DNA from: Mycobacterium simiae
GTDB taxonomy: Bacteria > Actinomycetota > Actinomycetes > Mycobacteriales > Mycobacteriaceae
DNA: 64,000 nucleotides
Reading direction: 5' to 3'
NCBI RefSeq assembly: GCF_008370645.1
Contig: NZ_VTZN01000002.1
Location: forward strand, 16,182 to 80,181
The notes under the pieces are model-generated. The model had not been told where the DNA came from, made no database searches, and saw only the letters and a program-made list of their open reading frames with translations. Both the position numbers and the translations under genes were made by a program. Shown here one piece after another: positions 17,376 to 26,858 of the stretch; position 1 is the stretch's first letter; every line of letters starts with the position of its first letter.

Positions 17376-19220
17376 TCAGTGCCCGGAGTGGCCGCCGCCG
17401 CTGCTACCACCACTGCTACCGCTGCCTCCGCTGCTGCCGCTGCCTCCCCCGCTGCCACCGCCGCTGCTGCCGCCGCCGCTGCCACTGCCGCTGCTGCCAC
17501 CGCCGCTGCCGCCGCCGCCACTGCCACCGCCGCTGCCACCGCCACTGCCGAGTTGCGGCTGCGGAGCCGGGGCCACCGTCTGCGGCGCCTGCGGGGCCAC
17601 CGTCTGCTGCTGGGTTGGTACCTGTTGGGTTGGTACTTGCGTCGGCTCCTGGGTCGGCTGCCGCGTCGGCTGTGGAGCGACGGTGGTCGGAGCGACCGTG
17701 GTCGGAGGAACGGTCGTCGGAGCGACAGTCGTGGTCACTGGGGCCATCGTGGTGGGCGGCGTGGTGGGCGGCGTGGTCGCCGGCGTAGTCGGCGGCGTGG
17801 TCGCCGGCGTAGTCGGCGGGGTGGTCGGCGGCGTGGTCGGAGGCGTGGTCGGCGGCGTGGTCGGAGGCGTGGTCGGCGGCGTGGTCGGCGGCGTCGTCGG
17901 CGGCGTGGTCGGCGGGGTCGTGGGCGGGGTGGTCACCGGCGTCGTCGGCAGCGTCGTCACCCCCGGCGACCACCCCGGCCACGGCGGAATGATGACCGGA
18001 ACCGGAACCGGGACCGGGATCGGTGCCGGCACGACGCCGGGGGCGGCCGGGGCTGGCGGCACCCCACCCGTTCCAGGCGACGTTTCCTGCCGAGGAACAA
18101 CGCCCTGGACGGCCGGAATGGTCCCGCCCTGGAACCCTGCGGTGGGATTGTCAGCAGGCGGCAGCGGCACCGGCGCCTGCTGTTGCGTCGGCAACAGCGG
18201 CATGAACTTGCCCGGCTGGGCGTTCTGGTATCCCTCGACCGGCTCTGCGGCCGCCGTGGGCCGGACCGCGACCGCCACCGCAACCGCCAGCGACGCGAAT
18301 CCGATGACCGCGAACGCCACGACAGCGTTGCCGATCAGCAACGACCGCGAGCTGAGCGGCGCACGACCCGCCGCAAGCGCTTCGTCGTCCTCGTCATCGG
18401 ATACGTCGTACTCGTAGTCGTCATAACCCTCGACGGGCAGCAGCTCAGCGTCACCGGCCTGTGAGTACGCCAGCTGCTCATCCTCCTGCTGAGCCGGCGG
18501 GAGATGGCCGGTCGCGTCGGCGGCTCCAGCGGGCTGAACCGGCTGGGCCGGCTGGGCCGGCTGGGCCATTGCCAGACCCGAAGCGCCTGCGGCCCCCGCA
18601 GCCAACGCCGCGCCCCGGGCCAGGGCAAAAGTGGGATCATCGACAACCTGTACCTGCATCGTCGAAGCAGCCCGAAACTGGTCGGCCAGCATCGAGGTCT
18701 GCTCGGCAGACGCACCCACCAGCAACACCTCACCTGGAGCGCCAGGCTGGTCGCCAAGTCGCGCCATCAGCGTGTCAAACGTCACCGTCGCGTCGCCCTC
18801 AATGGGCGCGGCAGCCAGCAGCGTCGGCGGCGCGTCCCCGGCACCAGCGACCGCCAAACTCGCCGTCTCATCACCCACCAGCACCACAGCCGAGCCGGAA
18901 CCATTCGCCCCCAGCAGAGCGGTGGCGGCTTCCGACTGCGACACCACCACGACATCGTGGACTCCGGAATCAACCAGCGCCTGACGCAGCTCATCGGCTC
19001 TGCCCTGATCCGACCAGCACAGCCGGGTGGCAACCAGCCGATGGCCCTCGTCGGCCAGCAGTCGGTTGGTCCCGACCACCGTTTCGGTCAAGACCGGAAT
19101 CACCTGATCGGCCACCTCGAGCGAGGACTGGTCGATCACAGCACCACCAGCGGCCGCCGACCCGACGAGCGCCAAGCGCGCGACCGGACCCGCGACCGCC
19201 ACCCCCAACACGACGTCCAT
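17376..19220 (-). CDS. Pro/Thr- and Gly/Ser-rich membrane protein with N-terminal Hsp70-like domain (Rv0538-like)
   Basis: 614 aa from the ATG at 19218-19220 (MDVVLGVAVAGPVARLALVG). Residues 1-210 have an actin/Hsp70-like ATPase flavour (strands with VLVGDETASLAVAGAG and EVLLVGASAEQTSML). An acidic tract (YDDYEYDVSDDEDDE) precedes a single transmembrane segment (near residues 305-325, LLIGNAVVAFAVIGFASLAV). The outer part is Pro-rich, then a run of TTPP units, then Thr/Val/Pro/Gln, and finally a Gly-Ser tail ending SGGGHSGH. The topology suggests a membrane-anchored stalk that spans the cell wall, with the folded domain inside. M. tuberculosis Rv0538 is shorter; the difference is mostly in the repeats. 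Thr-rich stretch is a possible O-mannosylation target. Confidence 0.85.
   Translation of the reverse strand: MDVVLGVAVAGPVARLALVGSAAAGGAVIDQSSLEVADQVIPVLTETVVGTNRLLADEGHRLVATRLCWSDQGRADELRQALVDSGVHDVVVVSQSEAATALLGANGSGSAVVLVGDETASLAVAGAGDAPPTLLAAAPIEGDATVTFDTLMARLGDQPGAPGEVLLVGASAEQTSMLADQFRAASTMQVQVVDDPTFALARGAALAAGAAGASGLAMAQPAQPAQPVQPAGAADATGHLPPAQQEDEQLAYSQAGDAELLPVEGYDDYEYDVSDDEDDEALAAGRAPLSSRSLLIGNAVVAFAVIGFASLAVAVAVAVRPTAAAEPVEGYQNAQPGKFMPLLPTQQQAPVPLPPADNPTAGFQGGTIPAVQGVVPRQETSPGTGGVPPAPAAPGVVPAPIPVPVPVPVIIPPWPGWSPGVTTLPTTPVTTPPTTPPTTPPTTPPTTPPTTPPTTPPTTPPTTPPTTPPTTPATTPPTTPATTPPTTPPTTMAPVTTTVAPTTVPPTTVAPTTVAPQPTRQPTQEPTQVPTQQVPTQQQTVAPQAPQTVAPAPQPQLGSGGGSGGGSGGGGSGGGSSGSGSGGGSSGGGSGGGSGSSGGSGSSGGSSGGGHSGH
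17749..17928 (+). repeat. 12-bp tandem repeat, 15 units, coding for TTPP/ATTPP runs
   Basis: Fifteen consecutive 12-bp units based on GTGGTCGGCGGC on the plus strand fill exactly 180 bp, with unit variants such as GTGGTCGCCGGC and GTCGTGGGCGGG; a further degenerate unit follows at 17929-17940. On the coding (minus) strand each unit encodes a Thr-Thr-Pro-Pro type tetrapeptide, so gain or loss of units keeps the frame. A different repetitive tract, codons for Gly and Ser, lies at about 17385-17560 and encodes the C-terminal tail of the same protein. Confidence 0.9.
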
Positions 19221-19477
19221 TTGCGGTTCTCCTTCGGCCGGCCACTCAGCAACCAGCACTGTCCGGCATCATTAGACTGCGATACGTCGGCAATATTCGT
19301 CTTTTCGGGCGACAGCATTCCCCGATGAGCGCAGCGTAACTGGATACCACAGCATTACACCCCGCACTGCCGCGTCGTCCGAACGGAGAACATGTTCGCA
19401 ATCCAGCAACGCATCGGGCCGGGCGGGTGGTTCCCTTGCCACCGGGACCGATCCGATCTCGATACCTAGGGGAAATC

Positions 19478-21079
19478 GTGAGCCCGAGCCGCGACGACAC
19501 GCCTACCGGCCCCATCTTGGCTGCGCGACCGCAGCAGGACCCACCCGGTCAAGGCCCAAACTCGGTGAGACGATGGGGCGTCGTGCAAGACCTTGCGGCA
19601 GGCGCGCTGCTGGTCAGCGCGCTGTTCCTACCGTGGAACCTGTACTTCGGATTACGGATCCCTGGCAGCAGCCAATACTTGTTCGCTGTCCTACTGCTGG
19701 TGACGCTGCTGTCGCTGATCGCTGCTGCGCTGCCCCATGCGGCTAGACCCAATCCAACGCTGGCCGGCCGACTACGTCTGGGGCTTAACATCCCTTACCT
19801 GCTGCTGATATCGGCACTCGTTGTCTACGACATGGTCCAAACCATCCGGCTGGGTGGCACCATCCAGGTCCCGGGTGGCATCGGTCCAGGCGGCTGGCTG
19901 GGAATCGCCGGCGCGCTGCTCAGCGCACAGCCACTGATCACCGGCGCCATCGCAGCCGACGACCGATACCGCGGATGGTTCTTAGCCGCCCGAATCATCG
20001 GCTACGCCTCAATGTTCGGCGCCGCGCTGAGCGCCGGTTTCACGCTGTCCTGGCGGGTACGGTACGCGTTACAGCCGTCGGGTTCCGGGTTCGGCAAGCA
20101 GAACATCGCGGTGATCGACACAGCAGTGGTCTACGGCGTCGTCGCCCTCGTCGCTGTCCTCGTCGCGTCGCGGTGGATCCTCAAAGGCACCGAAGAATCC
20201 CGACTATCCACGATTGGCCTGGGAGCCTCGACACTGGTGGCGGGAATCGTCGTGTGGAGCTTGCCCGTCGGCCGCGAGATCGACGCCTTCCACGGCATCG
20301 CCCAGAACACGTCGACCGCCGGAGTCGGATTCGAAGGGTATCTGGCGTGGGCGGCGGCGGCCGCGATTTTCGCGCCACTGACATTGTTGCGCTCGTCCAG
20401 CACCCGGTTGACCGACCGGGACCGGTGGCGGGCGGCGGCGCGAAACGGATTGCTGCTCATCGTCGTGTGGTGTCTGGGCTCGGTGCTGATGAGGCTCACC
20501 GACCTACTGACCGCGGTGCTGTTGAACTACCCGTTTTCGCGCTATGACACCATGACCCTGGCCGCGTTCGACCTGGTCACCGGTGTGCTGGCGATCTGGC
20601 TGCGCATCAACCTGTCCAACGATGCGCTGCCCGGCCGGCTGATCTGGTCGCTCTGCGGACTTGTCTTCACGCTCACTATCGCTCGCGTGATCGTAGGTGT
20701 GGTACTTGCTCCCCGCTTCGAGGAATCCCCCGGCGTTACAGCCAACCCGGTCTACGGGAACAACCTGGCCCAGCAGATCACCAGCACTTTCGACGTGACG
20801 CTGTGCGGCCTGGCGCTGAGCATCCTTGCCGCCGTCATCGTCAGCCGGCGGCTGCGCCCGCCCGGGCAGCGCCGCCGCCACCCGCGACGTCGCCGGCCTG
20901 CTGTGCCTGCTGTGCCTGCAGAAGCCAAAACGACGCAATTCCCCACCGCGCCCACGGGCCACGACGCGCCTACCACGGTCTTGACCGGCTCCACCGGATC
21001 CCCTCGGATCTTCCGGTCTGCCGAATCAACCGGGCCGGTGCGTCCGAAGATCTACCGGCCACCGGGCAATTCGTCGTAA
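19478..21079 (+). CDS. Polytopic integral membrane protein (Rv0537c-like)
   Basis: 533 aa with roughly twelve hydrophobic segments, the first at about residues 38-60 (AAGALLVSALFLPWNLYFG). The C-terminal ~80 residues are soluble, basic then Pro/Thr-rich, and face the cytoplasm or wall. I chose the GTG at 19478, preceded by AGGGGAAA; the frame is open back to 19427 but that part overlaps no conserved sequence. It is divergent from the Rv0538-like gene, sharing a 257-bp intergenic region, and convergent with galE3. I recognise no catalytic motif. A PIN-point domain assignment is not possible by eye; a role tied to the divergent wall-stalk protein is a guess from constant adjacency. Confidence 0.75.
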   Translation: MSPSRDDTPTGPILAARPQQDPPGQGPNSVRRWGVVQDLAAGALLVSALFLPWNLYFGLRIPGSSQYLFAVLLLVTLLSLIAAALPHAARPNPTLAGRLRLGLNIPYLLLISALVVYDMVQTIRLGGTIQVPGGIGPGGWLGIAGALLSAQPLITGAIAADDRYRGWFLAARIIGYASMFGAALSAGFTLSWRVRYALQPSGSGFGKQNIAVIDTAVVYGVVALVAVLVASRWILKGTEESRLSTIGLGASTLVAGIVVWSLPVGREIDAFHGIAQNTSTAGVGFEGYLAWAAAAAIFAPLTLLRSSSTRLTDRDRWRAAARNGLLLIVVWCLGSVLMRLTDLLTAVLLNYPFSRYDTMTLAAFDLVTGVLAIWLRINLSNDALPGRLIWSLCGLVFTLTIARVIVGVVLAPRFEESPGVTANPVYGNNLAQQITSTFDVTLCGLALSILAAVIVSRRLRPPGQRRRHPRRRRPAVPAVPAEAKTTQFPTAPTGHDAPTTVLTGSTGSPRIFRSAESTGPVRPKIYRPPGNSS

Positions 21080-21082
21080 GCG

Positions 21083-22114
21083 TCAGCGCAGCGGCGCGAA
21101 CGCGAAGTCGCGCAGCCCCGCGCTGGGTGCCACCGTTGCGCGGAAACCCAGCACCTCGGCGGCTCGCGCCGGGTCGGCGACGATGTGGCGCACATCGCCG
21201 CTGCGGTACTGGCCGGTGATCACCGGGGGCACCGCCTGACCGCGGGCCTGGCACAGCGCGCTGGCCACCTCCAGGATTGAGATGGGCTGCCCGGAGCAGA
21301 CGTTCAGCGCGGTGAAATAGCCACCAGCTGCCTGCGCCGCGGCCAGGTTGGCGGCGGCGACATCGTCGACGTGGACGAAGTCCCGCATCTGACCACCGTC
21401 TTCGAAAACCCTTGGCGGCTCGCCGTTTTCCAGCGACGAGCGGAATATCGCAGCCACCCCGGAATAGGGCGTGTCGCGGGGCATGCCGGGGCCGTAGACG
21501 TTGTGGTAGCGCAACGCCACCACCGATCCGCCCGTGGACTCCGACCAGGCCAGCGCGTAATGCTCTTGCGCCGTCTTGCTGGCCGCATACAGGCTGCGCG
21601 GACGCAGCGCGGCATCCTCGTCGACGAGGCGCCAGCTGACCGGCTCCACACATACCGGGCAGCGGTGTTCGAAGACGCCGGCGTCCAGATCGGCCCGCCG
21701 CCGCGGCACCGGGTCGACGAGCCCATGCTGGCGACACCGGTAGCGCCCCTGCCCGTACACCACCATCGAGGAGGCCAGCACCAGGTGCTTAACCCCGGCG
21801 GCGAACATCTGGGCCAGCAGCACGGTAGTGCCGTAGTCGTTATGACTGCCGTAAGCGGGCGCGTCGGCGGCATCAACGCCGGCACCCACCATCGCCGCCT
21901 GGTGACACACCACGTCGACGCCGGCCAGCAGCGGGGCTAGCGCCTCGGCATCGCGGATGTCGACCCGGTGACACCCCGGCGGTAACGCCGGGTTCGGGCC
22001 GTGCGCGGCCGGCAGCAGCGCGTCGACACCCACCACCTCGTGGCCGGCCGCGCTCAAGGCCGCACCCACCCGGGTCCCGATGAAACCGGCCGCGCCGGTC
22101 AGCAGCACCTTCAC
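21083..22114 (-). CDS. galE3: NAD-dependent sugar epimerase/dehydratase (GalE3) with Cys/His insertion
   Basis: 343 aa, extended SDR. The Rossmann motif is LLTGAAGFIGTRVGAAL, and the catalytic pair is Tyr176 and Lys180 in SLYAASKTAQEHY. The product is probably a 4-epimerase or dehydratase of an NDP-sugar; M. tuberculosis calls it GalE3 (Rv0536). Between residues 122 and 165 there is an insertion holding Cys127, His130, His150, Cys152 and Cys155 (CRQH ... HRCPVC), which looks like a small zinc-binding element absent from standard GalE. The ATG overlaps the stop of the upstream phosphorylase gene (ATGA). The protein ends 4 bp from the convergent membrane gene. Confidence 0.85.
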   Translation of the reverse strand: MKVLLTGAAGFIGTRVGAALSAAGHEVVGVDALLPAAHGPNPALPPGCHRVDIRDAEALAPLLAGVDVVCHQAAMVGAGVDAADAPAYGSHNDYGTTVLLAQMFAAGVKHLVLASSMVVYGQGRYRCRQHGLVDPVPRRRADLDAGVFEHRCPVCVEPVSWRLVDEDAALRPRSLYAASKTAQEHYALAWSESTGGSVVALRYHNVYGPGMPRDTPYSGVAAIFRSSLENGEPPRVFEDGGQMRDFVHVDDVAAANLAAAQAAGGYFTALNVCSGQPISILEVASALCQARGQAVPPVITGQYRSGDVRHIVADPARAAEVLGFRATVAPSAGLRDFAFAPLR

Positions 22115-22914
22115 GGTAGCTCCAACGGCAATGTCACGCCGGCGTGCATTAGGCAGTCGGTACAGGTGCGCTCGGTGGCGACCCGGCCGATCGCCGCCTT
22201 AACCAGCTCTTTGAGCAACTCCACGTTCTCCCCGAATCCGGCATATACCTCAGCGGCTTTCACCCCATCACCGAAAGCCACGCCAGCATCCACGTCGGTC
22301 ACCAAAGCTATTGCGGCATAGCATAGTTCAAGCTCGCGGGCGAGTATCGCCTCCGGATAGCCGGTCATGTTGACCAAGCTGAAGCCGGCCGCGGCGAACC
22401 ACTGGCTTTCCGCGCGGGTAGAAAATCGCGGGCCCTGGATCACCACCATGGTGCCGCCGTCAACCACATTGGGCACATCGGGAAGCCCGGTCACCGCGGT
22501 GCGCAGCGCCAGGCAATACGGATCGGCGAAGGTGGCGTGCACCCCACCGGAATCGAAGTAGGTGTCAGCCCGGCCCCGGGTGCGGTCGACCAGCTGGTCG
22601 GGCACCACCACCGCGCCCGGCCCAAGGCGCGGGGTCAGGCTGCCGACGGCGCACGGCCCGAACACCCGCCGAACCCCCAGCGCTCGCAACGCCCACATGT
22701 TGGCCCGGTACGGCACGGTGTGCGCCGAGTACTGGTGGTTGGCGCCGTGCCGGGGTAAGAACGCGACTTCGTGGTCGCCAATGGCGCCTATCGTGATGGG
22801 CGCACTGGGCGCCCCGTATGGGGTATCGAGATTGACCGTGCGCGCCCCGGGTCCGAAGAACGTGTAGAAGCCGCTGCCGCCGATGACTCCGAGCATCCGA
22901 CCATTGTGGTGCAT
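22111..22914 (-). CDS. pnp: 5'-Methylthioadenosine phosphorylase (family 2 purine nucleoside phosphorylase)
   Basis: 267-aa PNP/MTAP family-2 enzyme. It begins [20 protein letters not shown], with the phosphate-binding [50 protein letters not shown], and [15 protein letters not shown] plus [19 protein letters not shown] give the purine and methylthioribose sites. Its role is phosphorolysis of MTA to adenine and 5-methylthioribose-1-phosphate, recycling the by-product of polyamine and other SAM-dependent reactions. The start at 22914 is supported by similarity; the frame extends to 23097 but overlaps the divergent menA start. C-terminal CTDC and preceding Cys may bind metal. It matches Rv0535. 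Confidence 0.92.
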   Translation of the reverse strand: MHHNGRMLGVIGGSGFYTFFGPGARTVNLDTPYGAPSAPITIGAIGDHEVAFLPRHGANHQYSAHTVPYRANMWALRALGVRRVFGPCAVGSLTPRLGPGAVVVPDQLVDRTRGRADTYFDSGGVHATFADPYCLALRTAVTGLPDVPNVVDGGTMVVIQGPRFSTRAESQWFAAAGFSLVNMTGYPEAILARELELCYAAIALVTDVDAGVAFGDGVKAAEVYAGFGENVELLKELVKAAIGRVATERTCTDCLMHAGVTLPLELP

Positions 22915-22930
22915 AGGGCAGGATGCCTTC

Positions 22931-23803
22931 GTGGCCACTTTCGCGCAGTGGATCTCCGGCGCTCGCCCGCGCACGTTGCCCAATGCGGTGGCGCCGGTGG
23001 TTGCCGGCACCGGGGGGGCGGCCTGGTTGCACACCGCCGTGTGGTGGAAAGCGCTGCTGGCGCTGGTCGTCGCAGTCGCGCTGACCATCGGGGTCAACTA
23101 CGCCAACGATTATTCCGACGGCATCCGTGGCACCGACGACCAGCGCGCCGGCCCGATGCGGTTGGTGGGCTCGCGACTGGCAGCCCCGCGATCGGTGCTC
23201 ACCGCGGCGATCCTGAGCCTGACAGTCGGCGCGGCGGCCGGGCTGGCGCTGGCACTGCGCAGCGCGCCGTGGCTGATTGCGGTCGGCGCTATCTGCATCG
23301 CCGGGGCCTGGCTATACACCGGTGGGTCGAAGCCCTACGGCTACTCGGGTTTCGGCGAGGTCGCGGTGTTCGTGTTCTTCGGCCTGATCGCCGTGCTCGG
23401 CACCCAGTACACCCAAGCGTTGCGGGTCGACTGGGTGGGGCTGGTGCTGGCAGTGGCGACGGGAGCGTTGTCGTCGTCGGTTTTGGTGGCCAACAACCTG
23501 CGCGATATCCCCACCGACGTGGTGTCGGGCAAGATCACCCTGGCAGTCCGGCTCGGCGACGCCCGTACCCGAGTGCTTTACCAGGCGCTGTTGCTGACGG
23601 CCGGGGCTTTGACCCTGCTGTTGATGATCGCGACGCCGTGGTGTGCCGTGGGCCTGGCGGCAGCTCCGCTGGCCCTGCGCGCCGCTGCACCGGTGCGGGC
23701 CGGGAGCGGCGGCCCGGCGCTGATCCCGGTGTTGCGCGATACCGGGCTGACCATGCTGGTGTGGGCTGTCGCTGTGGCGGCCGCGTTAGCGGGGGTCGCT
23801 TGA
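22931..23803 (+). CDS. menA: 1,4-Dihydroxy-2-naphthoate polyprenyltransferase MenA
   Basis: 290-aa UbiA-superfamily membrane enzyme with about eight helices. It attaches the polyprenyl chain to DHNA and releases CO2, making demethylmenaquinone. The two Asp-rich prenyl-diphosphate sites are [19 protein letters not shown] and [20 protein letters not shown]. The start is a GTG at 22931 ([20 protein letters not shown]); the small intergenic space of 16 bp from the divergent MTA phosphorylase start means both promoters overlap each other's leader. The gene corresponds to Rv0534c, a drug target candidate in mycobacteria. Confidence 0.95.
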   Translation: MATFAQWISGARPRTLPNAVAPVVAGTGGAAWLHTAVWWKALLALVVAVALTIGVNYANDYSDGIRGTDDQRAGPMRLVGSRLAAPRSVLTAAILSLTVGAAAGLALALRSAPWLIAVGAICIAGAWLYTGGSKPYGYSGFGEVAVFVFFGLIAVLGTQYTQALRVDWVGLVLAVATGALSSSVLVANNLRDIPTDVVSGKITLAVRLGDARTRVLYQALLLTAGALTLLLMIATPWCAVGLAAAPLALRAAAPVRAGSGGPALIPVLRDTGLTMLVWAVAVAAALAGVA

Positions 23804-23889
23804 ATTGTTGCGTTGAGGGCGGGCGCTGTCGGCGTGTCGGCGCCATAGGCGCACACTCAACGCGTGGATGACAACCAGGGACGGCTGCT

Positions 23890-24906
23890 ATGACGGAGAT
23901 CGCCACGATCAGTGGGGCTAAGAGTGTCGGGCTGCTCAGCGTCGGCGCGTATCGCCCGGAGCGCGTCGTCACCAACGACGAGATCTGTCAGAACATCGAC
24001 TCATCCGATGAATGGATCTACACCCGCACCGGTATCAAGACCCGCCGGTTCGCCGCCGACGACGAATCCGCCGCTTCGATGGCAGCCGAGGCCTGTCGAC
24101 AAGCACTGTCAAACGCCTCGCTCACCGCGGCCGACATCGACGGCGTGATCGTCACCACCAACACCCATTTCCTGCAAACCCCACCCGCCGCCCCGACCGT
24201 CGCGGCGGCGCTGGGCGCCAAGGATGTGCGCGGGTTCGATATCTCCGCGGGGTGCGCCGGATTCGGATACGCACTCAGCACGGCGGCCGACATGATTCGG
24301 GGTGGGAGCGCGAAAACGATGCTGGTGGTCGGCACCGAAAAACTGTCCCCCACGATAGACATGCACGACCGCGGCAACTGCTTCATCTTTGCCGACGGCG
24401 CCGCCGCAGTGGTCGTGGGCGAGACACCGTTTCAAGGCATCGGGCCGACCATTGCCGGCAGCGACGGCGAACAGGCCAATGCCATCCGGCAGGACATCGA
24501 CTGGATCACTTTCGCGCAGAATCCAAGTGGTCCGCGCCCGTTCGTGCGGCTGACCGGTCCGGCGGTCTTCCGTTGGGCGGCATTCAAAATGGGCGATGTC
24601 GGTCGGCGGGCACTGGACGCAGCCAGGGTCGAACCCGATCAGATAGACGTGTTCGTGCCTCATCAAGCCAACAGCCGAATTAATGAACTGTTGGTGAAGA
24701 ACCTGCAATTGCGACCCGACACCATTGTCGCAAACGACATCGAGCACTCCGGAAACACGTCAGCGGCTTCCATTCCGTTAGCGATCGCCGAACTCATGGA
24801 GACGGGGGCGGCCAAGCCGCGCGATCTGGCCCTGCTGATCGGATACGGCGCCGGGCTCAGCTACGCAGCGCAAGTCGTGCGGATGCCGCTACATAGCGAC
24901 GCCTGA
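23890..24906 (+). CDS. fabH: 3-Oxoacyl-ACP synthase III FabH
   Basis: 338-aa thiolase-fold condensing enzyme. Catalytic triad is visible as Cys122 in [13 protein letters not shown], His258 in [11 protein letters not shown] and Asn289 in [14 protein letters not shown]. In mycobacteria FabH (Rv0533c) joins FAS-I derived long acyl-CoA with malonyl-AcpM to feed FAS-II for mycolic acids. The start ATG ([20 protein letters not shown]) is 86 bp after menA. The neighbour in H37Rv at this side is a PE_PGRS gene (Rv0532); here the next gene is directly the DUF4229 protein, so the PE_PGRS is missing. Confidence 0.95.
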   Translation: MTEIATISGAKSVGLLSVGAYRPERVVTNDEICQNIDSSDEWIYTRTGIKTRRFAADDESAASMAAEACRQALSNASLTAADIDGVIVTTNTHFLQTPPAAPTVAAALGAKDVRGFDISAGCAGFGYALSTAADMIRGGSAKTMLVVGTEKLSPTIDMHDRGNCFIFADGAAAVVVGETPFQGIGPTIAGSDGEQANAIRQDIDWITFAQNPSGPRPFVRLTGPAVFRWAAFKMGDVGRRALDAARVEPDQIDVFVPHQANSRINELLVKNLQLRPDTIVANDIEHSGNTSAASIPLAIAELMETGAAKPRDLALLIGYGAGLSYAAQVVRMPLHSDA

Positions 24907-24924
24907 GGACGCCTGCGGCCTCTG

Positions 24925-25263
24925 CTAAGAATCCTCGTCCGGCGACTCGTCGGGTGGCGCCTCCCCGCGCAGCCGGGCTCGCAACTGCTCACGTTCTGCC
25001 CGCCGACGCTCGCCGGCTACCGCCAGCGCGGCCGTGGCGCGCCGTCGCAGCGGGGTAAACAGCCAGATGCCCAGGGGCATCCCGATGATCAACGCGAACA
25101 ACACCGCAACAACTAGCGGGAATTCGGTGATCCCGGCCAGTCCCGCCAGCCCGTAGATCGCACCGCTAAGTACAACCACCAACAACAGCCTGGCCGTCAC
25201 ATAGACCACGACGTCAACAACGCCGCGCTCTCCAGTGCGCTTGCCGCTAGGCGCTTCTGACAC
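24925..25263 (-). CDS. DUF4229-like small membrane protein
   Basis: 112 aa. Two hydrophobic helices near residues 17-60 (VVYVTARLLLVVVLSGAIYG and FPLVVAVLFALIIGMPLGIW) are followed by a long basic then acidic helix (RRRAEREQLRARLRGEAPPDESPDEDS), the DUF4229 pattern. It corresponds to Rv0531. Function unknown. It is divergent from the 50-aa gene at 25310; they share a 46-bp intergenic space. The C-terminal charged helix should lie in the cytoplasm. Confidence 0.8.
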   Translation of the reverse strand: MSEAPSGKRTGERGVVDVVVYVTARLLLVVVLSGAIYGLAGLAGITEFPLVVAVLFALIIGMPLGIWLFTPLRRRATAALAVAGERRRAEREQLRARLRGEAPPDESPDEDS

Positions 25264-25309
25264 AGCCTGAGCCTACGGCGCGGGTATATTCGCTCACAGG
25301 AGGTGTCGA

Positions 25310-25462
25310 GTGCTTTACCTGCTCGTTGTCCTGGTGTTGGGGACGCTGATCTACATTGGCTGGCGTGCGGCGCGGTCGCAGATAAGCCGGCAGAAGACGC
25401 GCGTTATCGGACCCGACGACGATCCGGAGTTTTTGCGGCGGTTGGGACAAGGGGGACAGTAA
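25310..25462 (+). CDS. 50-aa single-pass membrane microprotein (Rv0530A-like)
   Basis: A GTG at 25310 is preceded at the right distance by CAGGAGG (25297-25303). The product begins VLYLLVVLVLGTLIYIGW, one transmembrane helix, and continues with a basic amphipathic stretch (RAARSQISRQKTRVIG) and an acidic tail with DDDPEFLRRLG. The frame is closed by TAA at 25460-25462. It is in the position of the small M. tuberculosis gene Rv0530A. A short protein with N-out/C-in topology; no function known. Confidence 0.75.
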   Translation: MLYLLVVLVLGTLIYIGWRAARSQISRQKTRVIGPDDDPEFLRRLGQGGQ

Positions 25463-25476
25463 CCTGAGCCAAGCCG

Positions 25477-26811
25477 TTACGCGAAGCTCGGATTCAATCG
25501 TCGCTGGTCTGGCGGGAAACCATCGGCGACCGCTGCTGCCAATTCGGCGAGCGCTTCCCGGGTGTCCCGCTTCAATCGGTCTAGATTGATCTCGGCGCCT
25601 TCGTCTAGATGCGGATCGAACGGCACCAGCCGTACCGCGCGGCAGCGCCGTCCGAAGTGATCGATCACCTTTTGCACGTCAACCTTGCTCGAGCGCGAGC
25701 GCACCGCGTTGATCACCGCGATCGAGTTGCGTACCAAATCCACGTAGCCGTGGGCCTCCAGCCAGTCCAGTGTCGCCGAGGCGCTGCGCGCCCCGTCGAT
25801 GGAGGCCGAACTCACCACAATCAGCATGTCCGAATTGGCCAGTATGGGTGACATCGCAGAATGCAGCAGTCCGGTCCCGCAGTCGGTGAGCACCAGGCCG
25901 TAGAACCGCTCCAAGATTCCCATTGTGCCGGTGTAGTCTGCGGCGCTGAAAGCCTCAGACGCAGCCGGGTCAGTATCTGACGCCAGCACCTCGAGCCCGC
26001 TCGGGCCTTGCGAGGTGTAGCCGCGCACGTCGCTGTAGCGCGCGATACCTTCGGCGTCGCGGAGCAGATGCCGCACCGTCGCCGGGGTTTCTAGCGGCAC
26101 CTTCTGGCTGAGCGTGCCACGGTCGGGGTTGGCGTCCACGGCGACCACACGGTCGCCGCGCACGGAGGCAAAGGTGGCGCCCAGCGTCGCGGTGATGGTG
26201 GTCTTGCCGACGCCGCCTTTCAGCGATAGCAGCGCCACCCGGTAGCAGCCTCGCATCGGCCGATTGATCTGGGCCACCAGGTCGTTGTAGCGGGCGGCCC
26301 GCCGGCTCTCCCCCAGATTGATGCGCTGTCCAGAAAGCATGTAGAGCAGCCGGCGCCACCCCTCCGATGGCGGCGGTTTGACCGGTCGCAGCAGCATGGT
26401 CGTGGCTAACTCGGGATAGGGTGTCTGCGGTATCGGTTCCGGGCGGTATTGGGGCTCTGCCGGGGCCTCAGCCGGCCCCGGGCAGTAGGCGCCATACGCG
26501 GTCGGATCGACAAGTGGGATGACCGGAAGTGGTCCGGTTTCCTGCGTATCCGGGGCAGCATCCCAAGCCCGCGGGTCCCCGGGTGTGGTCGGCGATCCCC
26601 CCATGGCCACGCCGTCAGCGGGTGCGGAGACTCGTCGCTCAGTGCGGAATCCAGCAAAGGCCCGGGTCGGGGTTTCGTCACCGCGTTGTGCCGCAGAGTC
26701 GCCGGCATGCGATCCCTGCGGCGGCAATTGCGTGGTCGGATGATCTGGTGCGAGGTCGCCGTCGTGGGCGGTGGGCGCCCCCACGCCCGTTGGATGCTCT
26801 GACACGTGCAC
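25477..26811 (-). CDS. MinD/ParA-like ATPase with proline-rich N-terminus (Rv0530-like)
   Basis: 444 aa. Residues 1-150 are a disordered Pro/Gly/Thr-rich region. The deviant Walker A motif KGGVGKTT is at residues 198-205 (LLSLKGGVGKTTITATLGA); a second P-loop partner VVAVDANPDRGTL and LVLTDCGTGLLHSAMSPIL follow, as in ESX-associated MinD-like proteins (EspI group). Fold and motif indicate ATP-driven membrane or partner association; here no ESX gene is nearby. The start is a GTG (26809-26811) with GGGGGAG just upstream. Its neighbour is ccsA at 27833 on the same strand, 47 bp away, so it may be the last gene of the cytochrome c maturation run. Confidence 0.88.
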   Translation of the reverse strand: MHVSEHPTGVGAPTAHDGDLAPDHPTTQLPPQGSHAGDSAAQRGDETPTRAFAGFRTERRVSAPADGVAMGGSPTTPGDPRAWDAAPDTQETGPLPVIPLVDPTAYGAYCPGPAEAPAEPQYRPEPIPQTPYPELATTMLLRPVKPPPSEGWRRLLYMLSGQRINLGESRRAARYNDLVAQINRPMRGCYRVALLSLKGGVGKTTITATLGATFASVRGDRVVAVDANPDRGTLSQKVPLETPATVRHLLRDAEGIARYSDVRGYTSQGPSGLEVLASDTDPAASEAFSAADYTGTMGILERFYGLVLTDCGTGLLHSAMSPILANSDMLIVVSSASIDGARSASATLDWLEAHGYVDLVRNSIAVINAVRSRSSKVDVQKVIDHFGRRCRAVRLVPFDPHLDEGAEINLDRLKRDTREALAELAAAVADGFPPDQRRLNPSFA

Positions 26812-26858
26812 TCCCCCTTGTTGCTAGTGCGGGACTCGGGTCGGTTACGGTCGGACGG

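Noticed and set aside
17749..17928. CRISPR-like array in the 12-bp repeat region
   Set aside because: Units are contiguous without spacers, in frame with a protein-coding gene and no cas genes are present.
17379..18464. Long plus-strand frames opposite the Pro/Thr-rich protein
   Set aside because: They are antisense readings of the 12-bp and Gly-Ser repeats, giving RRG or VVGG runs; the minus frame has the conserved N-terminal domain and membrane helix.
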